Source: Bemisia tabaci | Taxonomy: Eukaryota; Arthropoda; Insecta; Hemiptera; Aleyrodidae | Direction: 5' to 3' | NCBI RefSeq assembly: GCF_918797505.1 | Contig: NC_092794.1 | Location: forward strand, 67,121,345-67,185,344 | Length of the DNA: 64,000 nucleotides | In this document: piece by piece, positions 1 through 12,005 of the stretch | Position numbering within the stretch: position 1 is the first letter of the stretch | Layout of the letters: every line of letters begins with the position of its first letter | Position numbers and translations under genes: made by a program | The notes under the pieces: model-generated | Told to the model about the DNA's origin: nothing | Databases searched by the model: none | The model's input: only the letters and a program-made list of their open reading frames with translations

Positions 1-1499
1 CCAAAAATGATGCTGGTGCCCCCAATTCAAGATGGCGCCCAAAATGGCCGCCCCGGGGGTCAAAATTCCAAAATTTGAGAATATTGTCGAGTTTGGTATC
101 CATTTATATGTAATTTTGGTCGTAGAATTCATATCTGGTGTCAAAAAATAATTTCAACCCCTTAGGGTCCGTCAAATCCAAGATGGCGGCCAAAATTTCA
201 ACTTTAATGATAATTACCCAAGATGCACCTTTCACTGTCGAATGACGTGTCTTCATTTATGTTAATTAGGTCAGAAAACCTACAAGGGAGGTCTACAATG
301 CCACTGCACCCTATGGAGGGCCAGGGTTCACCCCCTCCTACCCCCAATATGGCCGCCGCGGAGGGCATAAATAGTGACATTCTCTCAGAACGTCATAGTA
401 GGTGTCCATTCCTATGTAATTTGAGGCGTATAAATTCCAAATTTCAAGTCATAAATCGCAAATGTGAGACTTGCAATGGCTTATACCCTATATGGGGCCA
501 GGGGAACCCCCTCAATCCCCTCTTCTTTCTAATATGGCTGCCATGGGGAGCATAAATAGTGAAATTCTCTCAGGACGTCATGTGAGGTGTCGATTCATAA
601 CATTGGGACCATATACGTTTTTAGATCCCAGAATTCGTCCGGAATTAAGAAAACACATAACTTCCAAGGGAAATTATGAACTTGATTTATCGACTTTTTT
701 CACCCTGAAATGTCCGCTATTCCAATATTCGCCCACATAGGAACAGTGAAATTCTCTCAAAGCGGCATAGTAGGTGTCGATTTGTTTTAAATCTGAGGCG
801 TGGATTTCGAATCACAAGTCAAAACATGTAAATATCCCATATATACGGCAACCGCTTTGGCCTACATTTTGGACTAAAAATGCTGCTTGGGTTCATTTTT
901 GTCGAAAGAGCTAGAAATGAATTGGTGATTTTAATGGTAATTGACAAATTTTACGCGTATTCTTTTTCTATGTACGCAAAGGACTCAGATGGGCGTCTGT
1001 TTTTTTCATTTTTAAAAATTCCCACAAAAATATAATTTTTTTGCCGACGAAGTATGTATCTGCATTCAGAGTTCCTATGTTATTGTTTATGAACGCACTC
1101 AGTTTAATTGCAATTAAAACAACTGGATAATTGAGTGCTTTTTGTAGCGCAGGGTTTCGTCTCCTAGTAGAAGCGACACCTACAGTTTCCTGCGTTATCT
1201 GCAACAAAACGCACGCTCCTGCTAGAAGAAAATCGATTACAAAAAGAACCATCTATTATCCAGTTATCTAATAATGAAAGAACCAGAAACCAATATGAAT
1301 CCTCTGTGTACATTTGAAAAAGAACACCGGTGAAATATGTCAATCACCATTAAATTATCCGATTCATTTCCAGCTCTTTCGACATAACTGAACCCATCCC
1401 AAGATGCATTCTTTATTCCAAGATGAAGGCCAGAGCGATTGCCATGCTTAAGTGTTTTTGTCACTTTGAGATATTGACGATTTCTGACTTAAAATTCGG

Positions 1500-2045
1500 A
1501 ATCTACGCCTCAACTTACATGAGAATCGACACCTCACATGCCGCTTTGAGAGAATTTCACTGCAACTATGTCCCCCCGGCGGCCGTTTTGAAGAGGGTAC
1601 GGGGCTACTCCTGGCCCCGCGTAGGGTGAAATGGCCTCAACCTACATGAGAATCGACACCTCACATGCCGCTTTGAGAGAATTTCACTGCAACTATGTCC
1701 CCCCGGCGGCCGTTTTGAAGAGGGTACGGGGTTGCTCCTGGCCCCCCGTAGGGGTAATGGCATTCCAGACCTCTAATTTGCGATTTCCGACTTGAAATTC
1801 CGAATCTACACCTCTATTTACATTAGAATCGACACCTCACATGCCGCTTTGAGAGAATTTCACTGCAACTATGCCCCCCCCCCCCCGGCGACCGTTTTGA
1901 AGAGGGTAGGGGGCTGCTCCTGGCCCCGCGTAGGGTGAAATGGCATTCCAGACCTCTAATTTGCGATTTTCAATTTGGAATTCGGAATATAAGCCTCTAC
2001 TTACATAAGAATCGACACCTCACATGACGTCCTGAGAGAATTTCA
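1500..2045. repeat. Tandem subrepeats in left arm of the giant palindrome
   Basis: The block GACACCTCACATG with TTTGAGAGAATTTCAC recurs at about 1530, 1657, 1828 and 2015 (spacing roughly 125-190 bp), interspersed with GC-rich GGCGGCCGTTTTGAAGAGGG segments. Confidence 0.8.
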
Positions 2046-2794
2046 CTATTTATGCCCCCCATGGCAGCCATATTAGAAAGAAGAGGGGATTGAGGGGGTT
2101 CCCCTGGCCCCATATAGGGTATAAGCCATTGCAAGTCTCACATTTGCGATTTATGACTTGAAATTTGGAATTTATACGCCTCAAATTACATAGGAATGGA
2201 CACCTACTATGACGTTCTGAGAGAATGTCACTATTTATGCCCTCCGCGGCGGCCATATTGGGGGTAGGAGGGGGTGAACCTTGGCCCTCCATAGGGTGCA
2301 GTGGCATTGTAGACCTCCCTTGTAGGTTTTCTGACCTAATTAACATAAATGAAGACACGTCATTCGACAGTGAAAGGAACCCCTTAGGGTCCGTCAAATC
2401 CAAGATGGCGGCCAAAATTTCAACTTTAATGATAATTACCCAAGATGCACCTTTCACTGTCGAATGACGTGTCTTCATTTATGTTAATTAGGTCAGAAAA
2501 CCTACAAGGGAGGTCTACAATGCCACTGCACCCTATGGAGGGCCAAGGTTCACCCCCTCCTACCCCCAATATGGCCGCCGCGGAGGGCATAAATAGTGAC
2601 ATTCTCTCAGAACGTCATAGTAGGTGTCCATTCCTATGTAATTTGAGGCGTATAAATTCCAAATTTCAAGTCATAAATCGCAAATGTGAGACTTGCAATG
2701 GCTTATACCCTATATGGGGCCAGGGGAACCCCCTCAATCCCCTCTTCTTTCTAATATGGCTGCCATGGGGGGCATAAATAGTGAAATTCTCTCA

Positions 2795-3345
2795 GGACGT
2801 CATGTGAGGTGTCGATTCTTATGTAAGTAGAGGCTTATATTCCGAATTCCAAATTGAAAATCGCAAATTAGAGGTCTGGAATGCCATTTCACCCTACGCG
2901 GGGCCAGGAGCAGCCCCTACCCTCTTCAAAACGGTCGCCGGGGGGGGGGGGCATAGTTGCAGTGAAATTCTCTCAAAGCGGCATGTGAGGTGTCGATTCT
3001 AATGTAAATAGAGGTGTAGATTCGGAATTTCAAGTCGGAAATCGCAAATTAGAGGTCTGGAATGCCATTACCCCTACGGGGGGCCAGGAGCAACCCCGTA
3101 CCCTCTTCAAAACGGCCGCCGGGGGGACATAGTTGCAGTGAAATTCTCTCAAAGCGGCATGTGAGGTGTCGATTCTCATGTAGGTTGAGGCCATTTCACC
3201 CTACGCGGGCCAGGAGTAGCCCCGTACCCTCTTCAAAACGGCCGCCGGGGGGACATAGTTGCAGTGAAATTCTCTCAAAGCGGCATGTGAGGTGTCGATT
3301 CTCATGTAAGTTGAGGCGTAGATTCCGAATTTTAAGTCAGAAATC
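2795..3345. repeat. Tandem subrepeats in right arm of the giant palindrome
   Basis: This is the mirror image of the left-arm array, with the same units in reverse complement and a G homopolymer (around 2940-2950) matching the C-run near 1867. Confidence 0.8.
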
Positions 3346-4610
3346 GTCAATATCTCAAAGTGACAAAAACACTTAAGCATGGCAATCGCTCTGGCCTTCA
3401 TCTTGGAATAAAGAATGCATCTTGGGATGGGTTCAGTTATGTCGAAAGAGCTGGAAATGAATCGGATAATTTAATGGTGATTGACATATTTCACCGGTGT
3501 TCTTTTTCAAATGTACACAGAGGATTCATATTGGTTTCTGGTTCTTTCATTATTAGATAACTGGATAATAGATGGTTCTTTTTGTAATCGATTTTCTTCT
3601 AGCAGGAGCGTGCGTTTTGTTGCAGATAACGCAGGAAACTGTAGGTGTCGCTTCTACTAGGAGACGAAACCCTGCGCTACAAAAAGCACTCAATTATCCA
3701 GTTGTTTTAATTGCAATTAAACTGAGTGCGTTCATAAACAATAACATAGGAACTCTGAATGCAGATACATACTTCGTCGGCAAAAAAATTATATTTTTGT
3801 GGGAATTTTTAAAAATGAAAAAACAGACGCCCATCTGAGTCCTTTGCGTACATAGAAAAAGAATACGCGTAAAATTTGTCAATTACCATTAAAATCACCA
3901 ATTCATTTCTAGCTCTTTCGACAAAAATGAACCCAAGCAGCATTTTTAGTCCAAAATGTAGGCCAAAGCGGTTGCCGTATATATGGGATATTTACATGTT
4001 TTGACTTGTGATTCGAAATCCACGCCTCAGATTTAAAACAAATCGACACCTACTATGCCGCTTTGAGAGAATTTCACTGTTCCTATGTGGGCGAATATTG
4101 GAATAGCGGACATTTCAGGGTGAAAAAAGTCGATAAATCAAGTTCATAATTTCCCTTGGAAGTTATGTGTTTTCTTAATTCCGGACGAATTCTGGGATCT
4201 AAAAACGTATATGGTCCCAATGTTATGAATCGACACCTCACATGACGTCCTGAGAGAATTTCACTATTTATGCTCCCCATGGCAGCCATATTAGAAAGAA
4301 GAGGGGATTGAGGGGGTTCCCCTGGCCCCATATAGGGTATAAGCCATTGCAAGTCTCACATTTGCGATTTATGACTTGAAATTTGGAATTTATACGCCTC
4401 AAATTACATAGGAATGGACACCTACTATGACGTTCTGAGAGAATGTCACTATTTATGCCCTCCGCGGCGGCCATATTGGGGGTAGGAGGGGGTGAACCCT
4501 GGCCCTCCATAGGGTGCAGTGGCATTGTAGACCTCCCTTGTAGGTTTTCTGACCTAATTAACATAAATGAAGACACGTCATTCGACAGTGAAAGGTGCAT
4601 CTTGGGTAAT

Positions 4611-5214
4611 GGGCCTGTTGCAAACTTTTGCTAGAGCAAAAATAAGAGTTGTTTCTTATAGATAATGCCTCGAAAATCACGATGAGCGCATCAGCAAAGT
4701 CTGAAACTTCACAGTCTGCGTAAGAAATTTGCGGTTTTTTGAGCTTCCCGCTTCAAAAACGATACTACGGCACAGGTGAACATTTTGTAAGAGGAGTCGT
4801 TCCATCGTCGGCAATAATCATCATGGCCGACGCCAATCCGCCAAAACACGTTTGATGGGACGAGATAACGTCTGAACTGGATTAGACCAGATAACAATCG
4901 GTGTGTTAACGTTCATATTTTCCACGCCCGAATTGATTGACCTTGAACTCTCCTCGAATTACGCGCGGAACTGCGCGCAAGCGTCGGCCATGATGAATAT
5001 CGCCGACGATGGAGCGACTCCTCTAACAAAATGTTCACCTGTGCCGTAGTATCGTTTTTGAAGCGGGAAGCTTAAAAAAACGCAAATTTCTTACGCAGAT
5101 TGTGAAGTTATGAGTGCATTTCAGACTTTGCCGATGCGCTCATCGTGATTTTTGAGGCATTATCTACAAGAAACAACTCTTATTTTTGCTCTAGCAAAAG
5201 TTTGCAACAGGTCC
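4611..5214. mobile_element. MITE (GGGCCTGTTGC family), full copy in foldback right arm
   Basis: Terminal inverted repeats begin GGGCCTGTTGCAAACTTTTG and continue for well over 200 bp on each side. The undisturbed left arm (190-227) shows the empty site GGGTAATTATCATT, so the insertion lies within TAAT/ATTA; the duplication is at most 2 bp (AT). No coding capacity. Confidence 0.85.
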
Positions 5215-5539
5215 ATTATCATTAAAGTTGAAATTTTGGCCGCCATCTTGGATTTGACGGACCCTAAGGGGTTGAAATTATTTTTTGACACCAGATATGA
5301 ATTCTACGACCAAAATTACATATAAATGGATACCAAACTCGACAATATTCTCAAATTTTGGAATTTTGACCCCCGGGGCGGCCATTTTGGGCGCCATCTT
5401 GAATTGGGGGCACCAGCATCATTTTTGGACTTGACAACATCGAAAATCGGATTCTACACGAAAAAAACGAAGAGAATGATGTATCATTCAAACTTTATTA
5501 CACAAGCTGCTCACAGGAGTACATCTGCAACCGCACTAG

Positions 5540-5912
5540 GCGTCAGGAGTTTGTCACCAGATGGTGTCTTTTGGACCACTTTGAGGGCCTAGATGAGGGT
5601 GATGGCACAGGCTAGAAGGCGGCAGACAAAGTTTTTCTAGTCACCCTGGGTATGATCTTTAATAATAGACTTGTCTGCCGAGCGTCAAGAGTTTGTCACC
5701 AGATGGTGTTTTTTGGACCACTTTGAGGGCCTAGATGAGGGTGATGGCACAGGCTAGAAGGCGGCAGACAAAGTTTTTCTAGTCACCCTGGGTATGATCT
5801 TTAATAATAGACTTGTCTGCCGAGCGTCAGGAGTTTGTCACCAGATGGTGTTTTTTGGACCACTTTGAGGGCCTAGATGAGGGTGATGGCACAGGCTAGA
5901 GGGCGGCAGACA
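5540..5912. repeat. 142-bp tandem repeat, about 2.6 units
   Basis: Units start at 5540, 5682 and 5824 with GCGTCAGGAGTTTGTCACC and include GGCACAGGCTAGAAGGCGG; the units are nearly identical. The third is cut short at about 5912. Confidence 0.9.
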
Positions 5913-6111
5913 AAAATTTTCCGTTTCAGTGCATGCAGGGCTATCGATTTAGGGGGTCAAAACATGTATCCCGAGTTTGTCACTCAAAGTCGTCTGGCTC
6001 TCGGACTATAAAGATCATTGCGAGAAAAGGAGGGTCTTGCGGGCAATGAGACACCGGAGCTCACCAAACACCGGGACGCTCGTTGTGGGACTACGGAATA
6101 GGCGAAACGAA

Positions 6112-6363
6112 CCCGCTAAGAAAAAACGCCTTATGAGCCTTCAGACGTTGCCAAATTTCTCCTTGGATAAAATAAGAATTTTCAGTAAAGCTTGTGAATA
6201 TTTTCCGTCCAATTTTTCTGAGAGTTTTCCTCCCAATAAGATCTAAAGCGTCTGAAAATTTCAAGATGAAATGCTCCTAATCTTTCTCACAAATTGATAC
6301 TTTAAAAGGGCAATTTGGCGAGGTGCGAATGTTGATACGGCTTTCTTCCGTAGCACGGCAGTA
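6112..6363. mobile_element. TACTGCCGTGC-type MITE, diverged copy
   Basis: The left end is degraded (GCTAAGAAAAAACGCC), the right end is GGCTTTCTTCCGTAGCACGG CAGTA (two blocks of one terminus). The inner TTGCCAAATTTC motif near the left and GGCAATTTGG near the right identify the family. Confidence 0.65.
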
Positions 6364-6389
6364 TTGTAAGCGAACGGATTAATCAGAGA

Positions 6390-6560
6390 CCAGAGACGGT
6401 AGCAGAAGCCGAATTGGGTCGCGACCCAGTTCGACCTTTCTCCACCCGTCCCCTCGTCAAAGCCACCGCCGTGCCCCGCCCCCCCCCCCTATCCCCGCGC
6501 CGTACAACCCCGCAGTCACCCCTCACGCTACGCCGCCAACTTCCTCCCTCGAAACAACCT
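6390..6560. other. C-rich GC island
   Basis: A pyrimidine- and GC-rich patch (CCCCGCCCCCCCCCC near 6474) sits between AT-rich repeats. It resembles the C-rich patch at about 10970-11120 in composition (CCACCCCC, CCGCC) but I could not align the two as a repeat. No gene recognised. Confidence 0.3.
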
Positions 6561-7235
6561 TTCGGAGTTTCGGCAACACTGCTGTAAATTGCATTCCGGT
6601 GCCAATGCATCCTTTCCTGCACACCGTTGCCGTTGTTCTCGCAAAAATCGCCCATCTTATGTAAATGACCTGAGACATTATTACTTCGAGATTTCGGATG
6701 GCTGCGTCTCATTTCCGCTCACTTCTGCCCATTTTAGCAAATCCGCACACTTTGTATGTCCGCCTATTTTCCTTCGAATTTCCGAATTTTTATTAGAAAT
6801 TTGGCAACGCTAAGAAAATTAAACACTAAAAGAAACACGAAAGTTTAAGACACTTTGATTCGTATGAGCGATTTATTTCCTTCAAACTGAGTGAGCCTCT
6901 AGTAAAAGTTACTCACCCTGATGTCAGTCTGACCGTCTGGCGCGAAGTCAGTGTGATGCCAGACTGAAGTGAAGCACGGTGCTTCACGAAACATAGCCCG
7001 AGTCAGGCTGACTTCAGAAGCACCCCGATTCAGGGTGATCGAGTTTGTCTCCGATAAGAAGGTACTGTGGAGGGAGGGGTTGAGATTTTGCCCCATTTTT
7101 GGATATAAGGGACAACGGGGGTCAAATCAGCTTAAATGTATAAAAGCACCCAATCTACAGAATCTTACCGGTGCCCGGATTTCCCAAGTATGCAATCCAG
7201 GCAGTTGCCTGGGAGCAGCAAAAAGAGCCGACAGA

Positions 7236-7700
7236 TTTCAGAGGGAAGAAGAGGAAAAAAGAAGGAGAGGAAAAAAGAATAAGAGGAAAAAAGAAGAAGA
7301 GGAAAAAAGAAGAGGAAAAAGAAGAAGAAGAGGAAGAAAAATAATATGAGGAGAAAGAGGAGAGAGAGAGAGGGAAGAGGAAAACAAGGAAGAAGAGGTA
7401 AAGAAGAAAAAGCGGAAGAGCAAGAGCAAGAGCGAGAAGAGGGAGAGGAGGTGGAACGAGAAAAAAAGGTTAAGAAGGAAGAGGAAGAAGAAGAAGAGGA
7501 GGAACGAGAGGAAAAGGTATTGGAGGAAGAAGAAGGAGAGGAAGATGCAGAGGAGGAAGAAAAAGAAGAGGCAAAGGAGGAAGAGGAAGGAGAAGAAGAG
7601 TAAGAAGAGGAGGAAGAGGTAGAGGAGGAAGAGGAAGAAGAGGTAGAGGAGAAAGAGGAAGAAAAGGTAGAGGAGGAAGAGGAAGGAGAAGAGAACAGTT
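7236..7700. repeat. Purine-rich (GAA/GAG/AGG) low-complexity tract
   Basis: About 465 bp of almost pure A/G on the + strand. The long open frames it generates (Glu/Lys/Arg-rich on +, Ser/Phe/Leu-rich on -) are composition artefacts. Confidence 0.9.
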
Positions 7701-8759
7701 CTTTGATAGCGTTCATAATCAGTACAAGTCATACTTTTTGGAAATTTTGTATCCCCCTCCGCTCTTGTGACGTTTCGTAAGGCAACCCCGAATCCCTCTT
7801 AGTAATTATGTAACTGCTGACAGATCCCCCCCCCCCCTCGCTCCAAGATCCCAAACATTTTGGGAAACTGTTGAATATGCAGCTGAATAAAATTTGAAGT
7901 ATTTTTAATCATACGGTGACACTAACGTCGAAGAAATGAGGATGGTACATTTTGGATTTAGTGTGCTTTTTACCAGGTCACGTTTTACTGGCATTGGCCC
8001 CTTCCCTCCTCAGGCTTAAGCGTAGAGATCTCCTAAATCCAAGCTATGGCTTCTGGTCAAGAGGAACTCGGATATTTCATACGTAGCTAGTCCACCGGGC
8101 CGGGGTCCTGTATTCGGTTTCGAGGCTTTGTAAGAGCACAGCGTGAAAAATGAAGGGGTAAGGTAGAATTTGAGTGGTTGGAAAGGAGAGTGGTGGGTGG
8201 GAGGGAGGGATGGGGGGGGGTAAGTGCATCAAGCAAAATTACGAGCGGAGTGACAGACGAGATGACATCAAGTTGGAACTGAGAGAAAATCGGGGGATGC
8301 AGTGGGGGGTGGAGGTGGATGGAGCTTGTATTGCGAATCTTGAGTGTGTCCTCTTGTCAGATTGCATGATAAATTCCATTTTTCTCCCCATCCTGCCTGG
8401 TTCTGCCCTCTGTTTCATCATTAGGCGTTGCGAGTCGCGCAAAACACGTAGGTATGCATCTGACATGGATGGAAAAACATTCGAGACTCGCGCACTTTAA
8501 ATTATATATTCATTAAAAGCATCAGCAAAGTGGCGTACAGTAAATAAATGTATGAAAAACGCTTTCGTTGCCATTTTGCAGAGAAAAAAAATGCCAATTA
8601 TATTCTCTTAAATTTTTTCCAGGAAAAAGGAACTTGAAAATGTTGAACAATTATTTCCTGATTCTGCATTTGGTTATTTACACTTAAAATGCTTGAGAAT
8701 CTCATATCTTTAAATTTTGCCCCGTGCATCTACCCCTAGGATGGTGATTCCCTACCAAT

Positions 8760-9436
8760 GAGTCAGTTGCGCTGGTCACAGAATTAGGTTTTGATGCTCG
8801 ATTCTAGTAGATTAGCCAAAAATAGTAAGATCTGTCTAAACCGCAACTTTCTACGTTCAATATTAACCGAGATATCGCCCTTTTAAAAGTCGGGTTTTTG
8901 GCGTCATCCACCACGGTAGTGACAACCTTGGTTTCTTCTACCTTGGTTTTATCAGTCACACCGAAAAAAAAGCTCGGTAAATCCGAACTAGCTAGGATCA
9001 TATGGAACTACGATTTTGTTCGGTACACACGACCGAATTATTCGGTCTGCTCAGCCGAACTGTTCGGTCCACTGAACGGAACTGTAAGAATTTATTATGA
9101 TTCGATCGCATAAAACCGAACAATTCGGTTGTGTGTACCGAACAAAACCTGGTTCCATATGATCCTGACTAGTTCGGATTTACCGAACTTTTTTTTTCAG
9201 TGCAGGGAGACACACATTAGCACTAGTTACTCTACGTGAAACACAGAGAGCAAGGTGGAAGAAACCAAAGAAGTCACTACCGCGGTGGATAACGTCAAAA
9301 ACCTGTCTTTTCAAAGGGTGATATCTCGGTTAATATTGAACGTAGAAAGTTGCGGTTTAGACGGATCTTAATATTTTTAGCTAATCTACAAGAATCAAGC
9401 ACCAAAACAAAATTCCGTGACCAGTGTGACCGACCC
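8760..9436. mobile_element. GGGTCAGTTGCGCTGG-type MITE with nested element
   Basis: Terminal repeats GAGTCAGTTGCGCTGGTCAC and, at the right, GTGACCAGTGTGACCGACCC; the arms contain TTCAATATTAACCGAGATAT and its reverse. The second copy is 434 bp, so the excess is the insertion at 8959-9202. Confidence 0.85.
8959..9202. mobile_element. CACTGAAAAAAA-type palindromic MITE
   Basis: Long inverted arms: CACCGAAAAAAAAGCTCGG and, reversed, CACTGAAAAAAAAAGTTCGG. Inside, TTCGGTACACACGACCGAA is mirrored by TTCGGTTGTGTGTACCGAA. Flanked by CA on both sides. Confidence 0.8.
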
Positions 9437-9666
9437 ATTTGGATTATGTTCATTGATGTTTGGTCAGTTTTACGCGTCACAGAATCGTATACCTATTACC
9501 TATGGTCCAATCTTATACCGTGTATAGATAGTAAAAGTGGCGGATGGACTTTACTGACATTGGGGATTCTCCGCTCAATATTTGCAAGTTCCTCGATAGA
9601 GAAACGTAAATCCATTTCAAGATTACAAAATTGACTCAAACAGTCCAACTTTTTACAAGAATATAA

Positions 9667-9938
9667 TTGAGCAGTTCTTGGGAACAAGGGCGTATAAGAC
9701 TTGCAATGCTGCTGGGATTGTGCCACTTAGTGCATCGTTTCCAGTTGAACAGTTTGAAAGCACTGCAGGGATTTTTTTCTGAACAAAATCTTAAAATTTT
9801 GATTTATTTTTCTGTGAAAATAATTAGCATGTATGTGTAGCTTGGTTCGTTGAAAATTGTATACAAAGTCGCACAACCTTGGCAGCATTGCAAGTCTTAT
9901 ACGACTTTGTTCCAAAGAACTCCTCAATTGAGCAATCC
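9667..9938. repeat. Foldback of about 270 bp
   Basis: TATAAGACTTGCAATGCTGC (about 9691-9710) is mirrored by GCAGCATTGCAAGTCTTATA (about 9882-9901), with outer AATTGAGCAGTTCTT / AAGAACTCCTCAATT. A single copy in the window; a non-autonomous element is likely. Confidence 0.65.
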
Positions 9939-11141
9939 CAGTGAAAAAATTTCCTAATTTTTGGGTGTGATTAGAGGAAAAATTGGTAAAATTTTCAGTC
10001 AGAAATTCCCAAAATTTCTGCAAGAAAATGACTTTTACATAACCTCCCGAGTACTCAGGGCAAGACGTCTTTTATTTTAGTAGTGTTGGAGACCCGGTGG
10101 CAAATCGACTCTTCAAGTTCTAATTTGTTCTAATTGTTTCTAAAGTTCTAAATCAGGCATTTTGTCAAATGCCTAAGCAAATAGTCATATATTCTTACTC
10201 AAATTGAGTTTTCATTCTCATCATAATTTTAGGCAAAAAAAATCATTTTTTCTGTAAGTAAGAATTCTTCATAAAAATGTGTATCATACAGCAATCTTTT
10301 ACAAGATTTTTAGCTCCTGAGCGAATATTTATCTTGAAATTTTCAGCATATCATAAAATACAGAAATTTTTAAAATTTTACCATTCAAATATATAAGCAT
10401 CATTTGAGGAGGAAGGAACGAGGGGAGTTCGTATATTTGATGAGTTATTTTCCCCAAAATATCGAAAAATCGTGAGCTCTTCACCATAAATTTACAAAAT
10501 TTCGTAAACTGCCAAAATTTGGCTATCTGCCTAGGCATTTGATAAAATTCCTAATTCGACTAATTGCCTGCGATAGTTAAGCCATTTTTACACGATTTCC
10601 ACTTTTACGTGAACTATTCTTTACATGACTTTTAAAAAACAAATTTTTTCAAAAACATGCCAAGCAGTTACTGTTCAAAATGTTATCGATTTTATGGTGT
10701 AATCGTATGTAATATCAGGGAAATTCGGTTATTTTTCTCCATGTTCCTTAGAAAGAAAAAACACCCCGAATTTCCTCTGCACACTTCCGGTTGTCAACAC
10801 AGAATACTTGAAAAATTAACGCTCAAGCTAACAACCTTGGAAAGTGGACTGATGCTCGAGAGACAACAGGGGCAGACGAGGTGGAACGCTGAAACGCTGA
10901 AACGCTGAAACGGCCCCGACACGGACACGGGAGATTACGGGAGAGGCGCGAAGTCAGCTCCACCCCCTCCGCCCAAGTTAGGGCCACCCCCACCACCTCT
11001 GCCCTAGTCAGCGCCGCACCCCCGCCCCTTTCGCCAAACACTCGCCAGTCTCCCGAAATCCCCGTCGCCCGGCGCCCCCCCCCCACCCCTGCCCCCCCGG
11101 GTCCCCCCGAATTAGCGCCAGCCAACCGATGCATACTAGAA
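9939..11141. other. No gene recognised; AT-rich then GC-rich
   Basis: 9939-10820 is AT-rich with no repeat I could pair. 10885-11125 is GC-rich with short GAAACGCTGAAACGCTG repeats (near 10888) and C-runs. I find no homology to known proteins in the frames there. Confidence 0.4.
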
Positions 11142-11635
11142 TACTGCCGTGCTAAGGAAGAACGCCGCATGAACATTCGACAGTTGCTACACTTCTTTCG
11201 ATAAAATGTTTATTTTTGAGTAAAGATTTTAGGGTTGCCGCAGAATTTAGAAAATAAAATTCCCTGACAATTGAAGATGTGACAAATGGTTAAGAGGGCA
11301 TAATTGAAAATAGTTTTCAGGCAAAATTTGTTGTTCGAAACCTCAACCCCAATCTAGAAAGCAAATGAAGGTGACTTAACAAATTTTCCCTGACATTTTC
11401 GTCATTTTCCCTGACATTTTCGCCATTTTCCCAGTTTTCCCTGACTGTGGCAACCCTGAGATATGTATATTTTTCCCTGAAATTTTCAAGTTCTCTATGT
11501 GAAATTGCGAACAAAATTATCTGAAAAAATTGGAAGGAAAATATTCATAAGTTTACCAGGAGATTCATGTTTACTCAAAGGAAATTTGGCAACGCCTGAA
11601 GGTTCATACGGCGTTTTTCCTTAGCACGACAGAAT
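11142..11635. mobile_element. TACTGCCGTGC-type MITE carrying a nested element
   Basis: Left end TACTGCCGTGCTAAGG with GAACGCCG inside; right end CCTTAGCACGACAGAATA. Its length exceeds the usual 250 bp because of a 227-bp insertion at 11231-11457. Confidence 0.8.
11231..11457. mobile_element. AGGGTTGCC-ended MITE nested in the preceding one
   Basis: Terminal repeats are AGGGTTGCC / GGCAACCCT, with runs of CCCTGACATTTTC inside. I see no clear target duplication. Confidence 0.6.
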
Positions 11636-11743
11636 AGCAGTACGGTCACTCCAGGAAGAGCCATGATTGGCTCTGTCATCTTAGGCTTTGTGGAGCTCTG
11701 GAGATGAAAAAATGGAGGACGTTGAATACAGATGATAGGAAGT

Positions 11744-12005
11744 GGGCCTGTTGCAAACTTTTGCTGGAGCAAAAATAAGAGTTGTTTCTATCAATAAATG
11801 TCTGAAAAATCACGGTGAGCGCATTGGCAAAGTTTGAAATGCACTCCTAACTCCACAATCTGCGTAAGAAATTTGCGTTTTTTTAGATTCCCGCTTCGAA
11901 AACGATACTACAGCATGGGTGAACATTTCGTTAGAGGAGTCGTTCCTAAACCTTTCGCATTAGCAATACCTAACACAGCCGACGCTTCCGCGCCCAAATC
12001 GCAAT
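11744..12005. mobile_element. Half copy of the GGGCCTGTTGC MITE
   Basis: It starts GGGCCTGTTGCAAACTTTTG and follows the left half of that family through GAGGAGTCGTTCC to a segment (CATTAGCAATACC..GCCGACGC) matched in reverse at about 16262-16320. The opposite terminus is missing. Confidence 0.7.

Larger units (their letters stand above)
1..5439. mobile_element. Giant foldback element (2.4-kb arms, 72-bp spacer)
   Basis: Bases 1-2377 are the reverse complement of 2450-5439 once a 604-bp insertion (4611-5214) is removed from the right arm. The spacer 2378-2449 is a near-direct copy of 156-227, so each arm also carries an inner inverted copy of its own beginning. The arms hold tandem subrepeats and no transposase. 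The left terminus may lie before the window. Short open frames repeat identically in both arms and are not genes. Foldback architecture is known for Mutator-like and other non-autonomous DNA transposons; the superfamily here is inference. Confidence 0.85.

Noticed and set aside
223..4600. Repeated open frames of 60-142 codons (for example around 223-555, 2050-2478, 2445-2777, 4268-4600)
   Set aside because: They occur identically in direct and inverted copies within the palindrome arms, start in repeat sequence and have no recognised motif; they follow the repeat, not a gene.
7165..7732. Long Ser/Phe/Leu-rich and Glu/Lys/Arg-rich frames
   Set aside because: Pure consequence of the homopurine tract; no codon structure or start context.
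10823..11176. Gly/Arg-rich 117-residue frame in a GC-rich patch
   Set aside because: No homology or domain, composition-driven, and it runs into the MITE at 11142.
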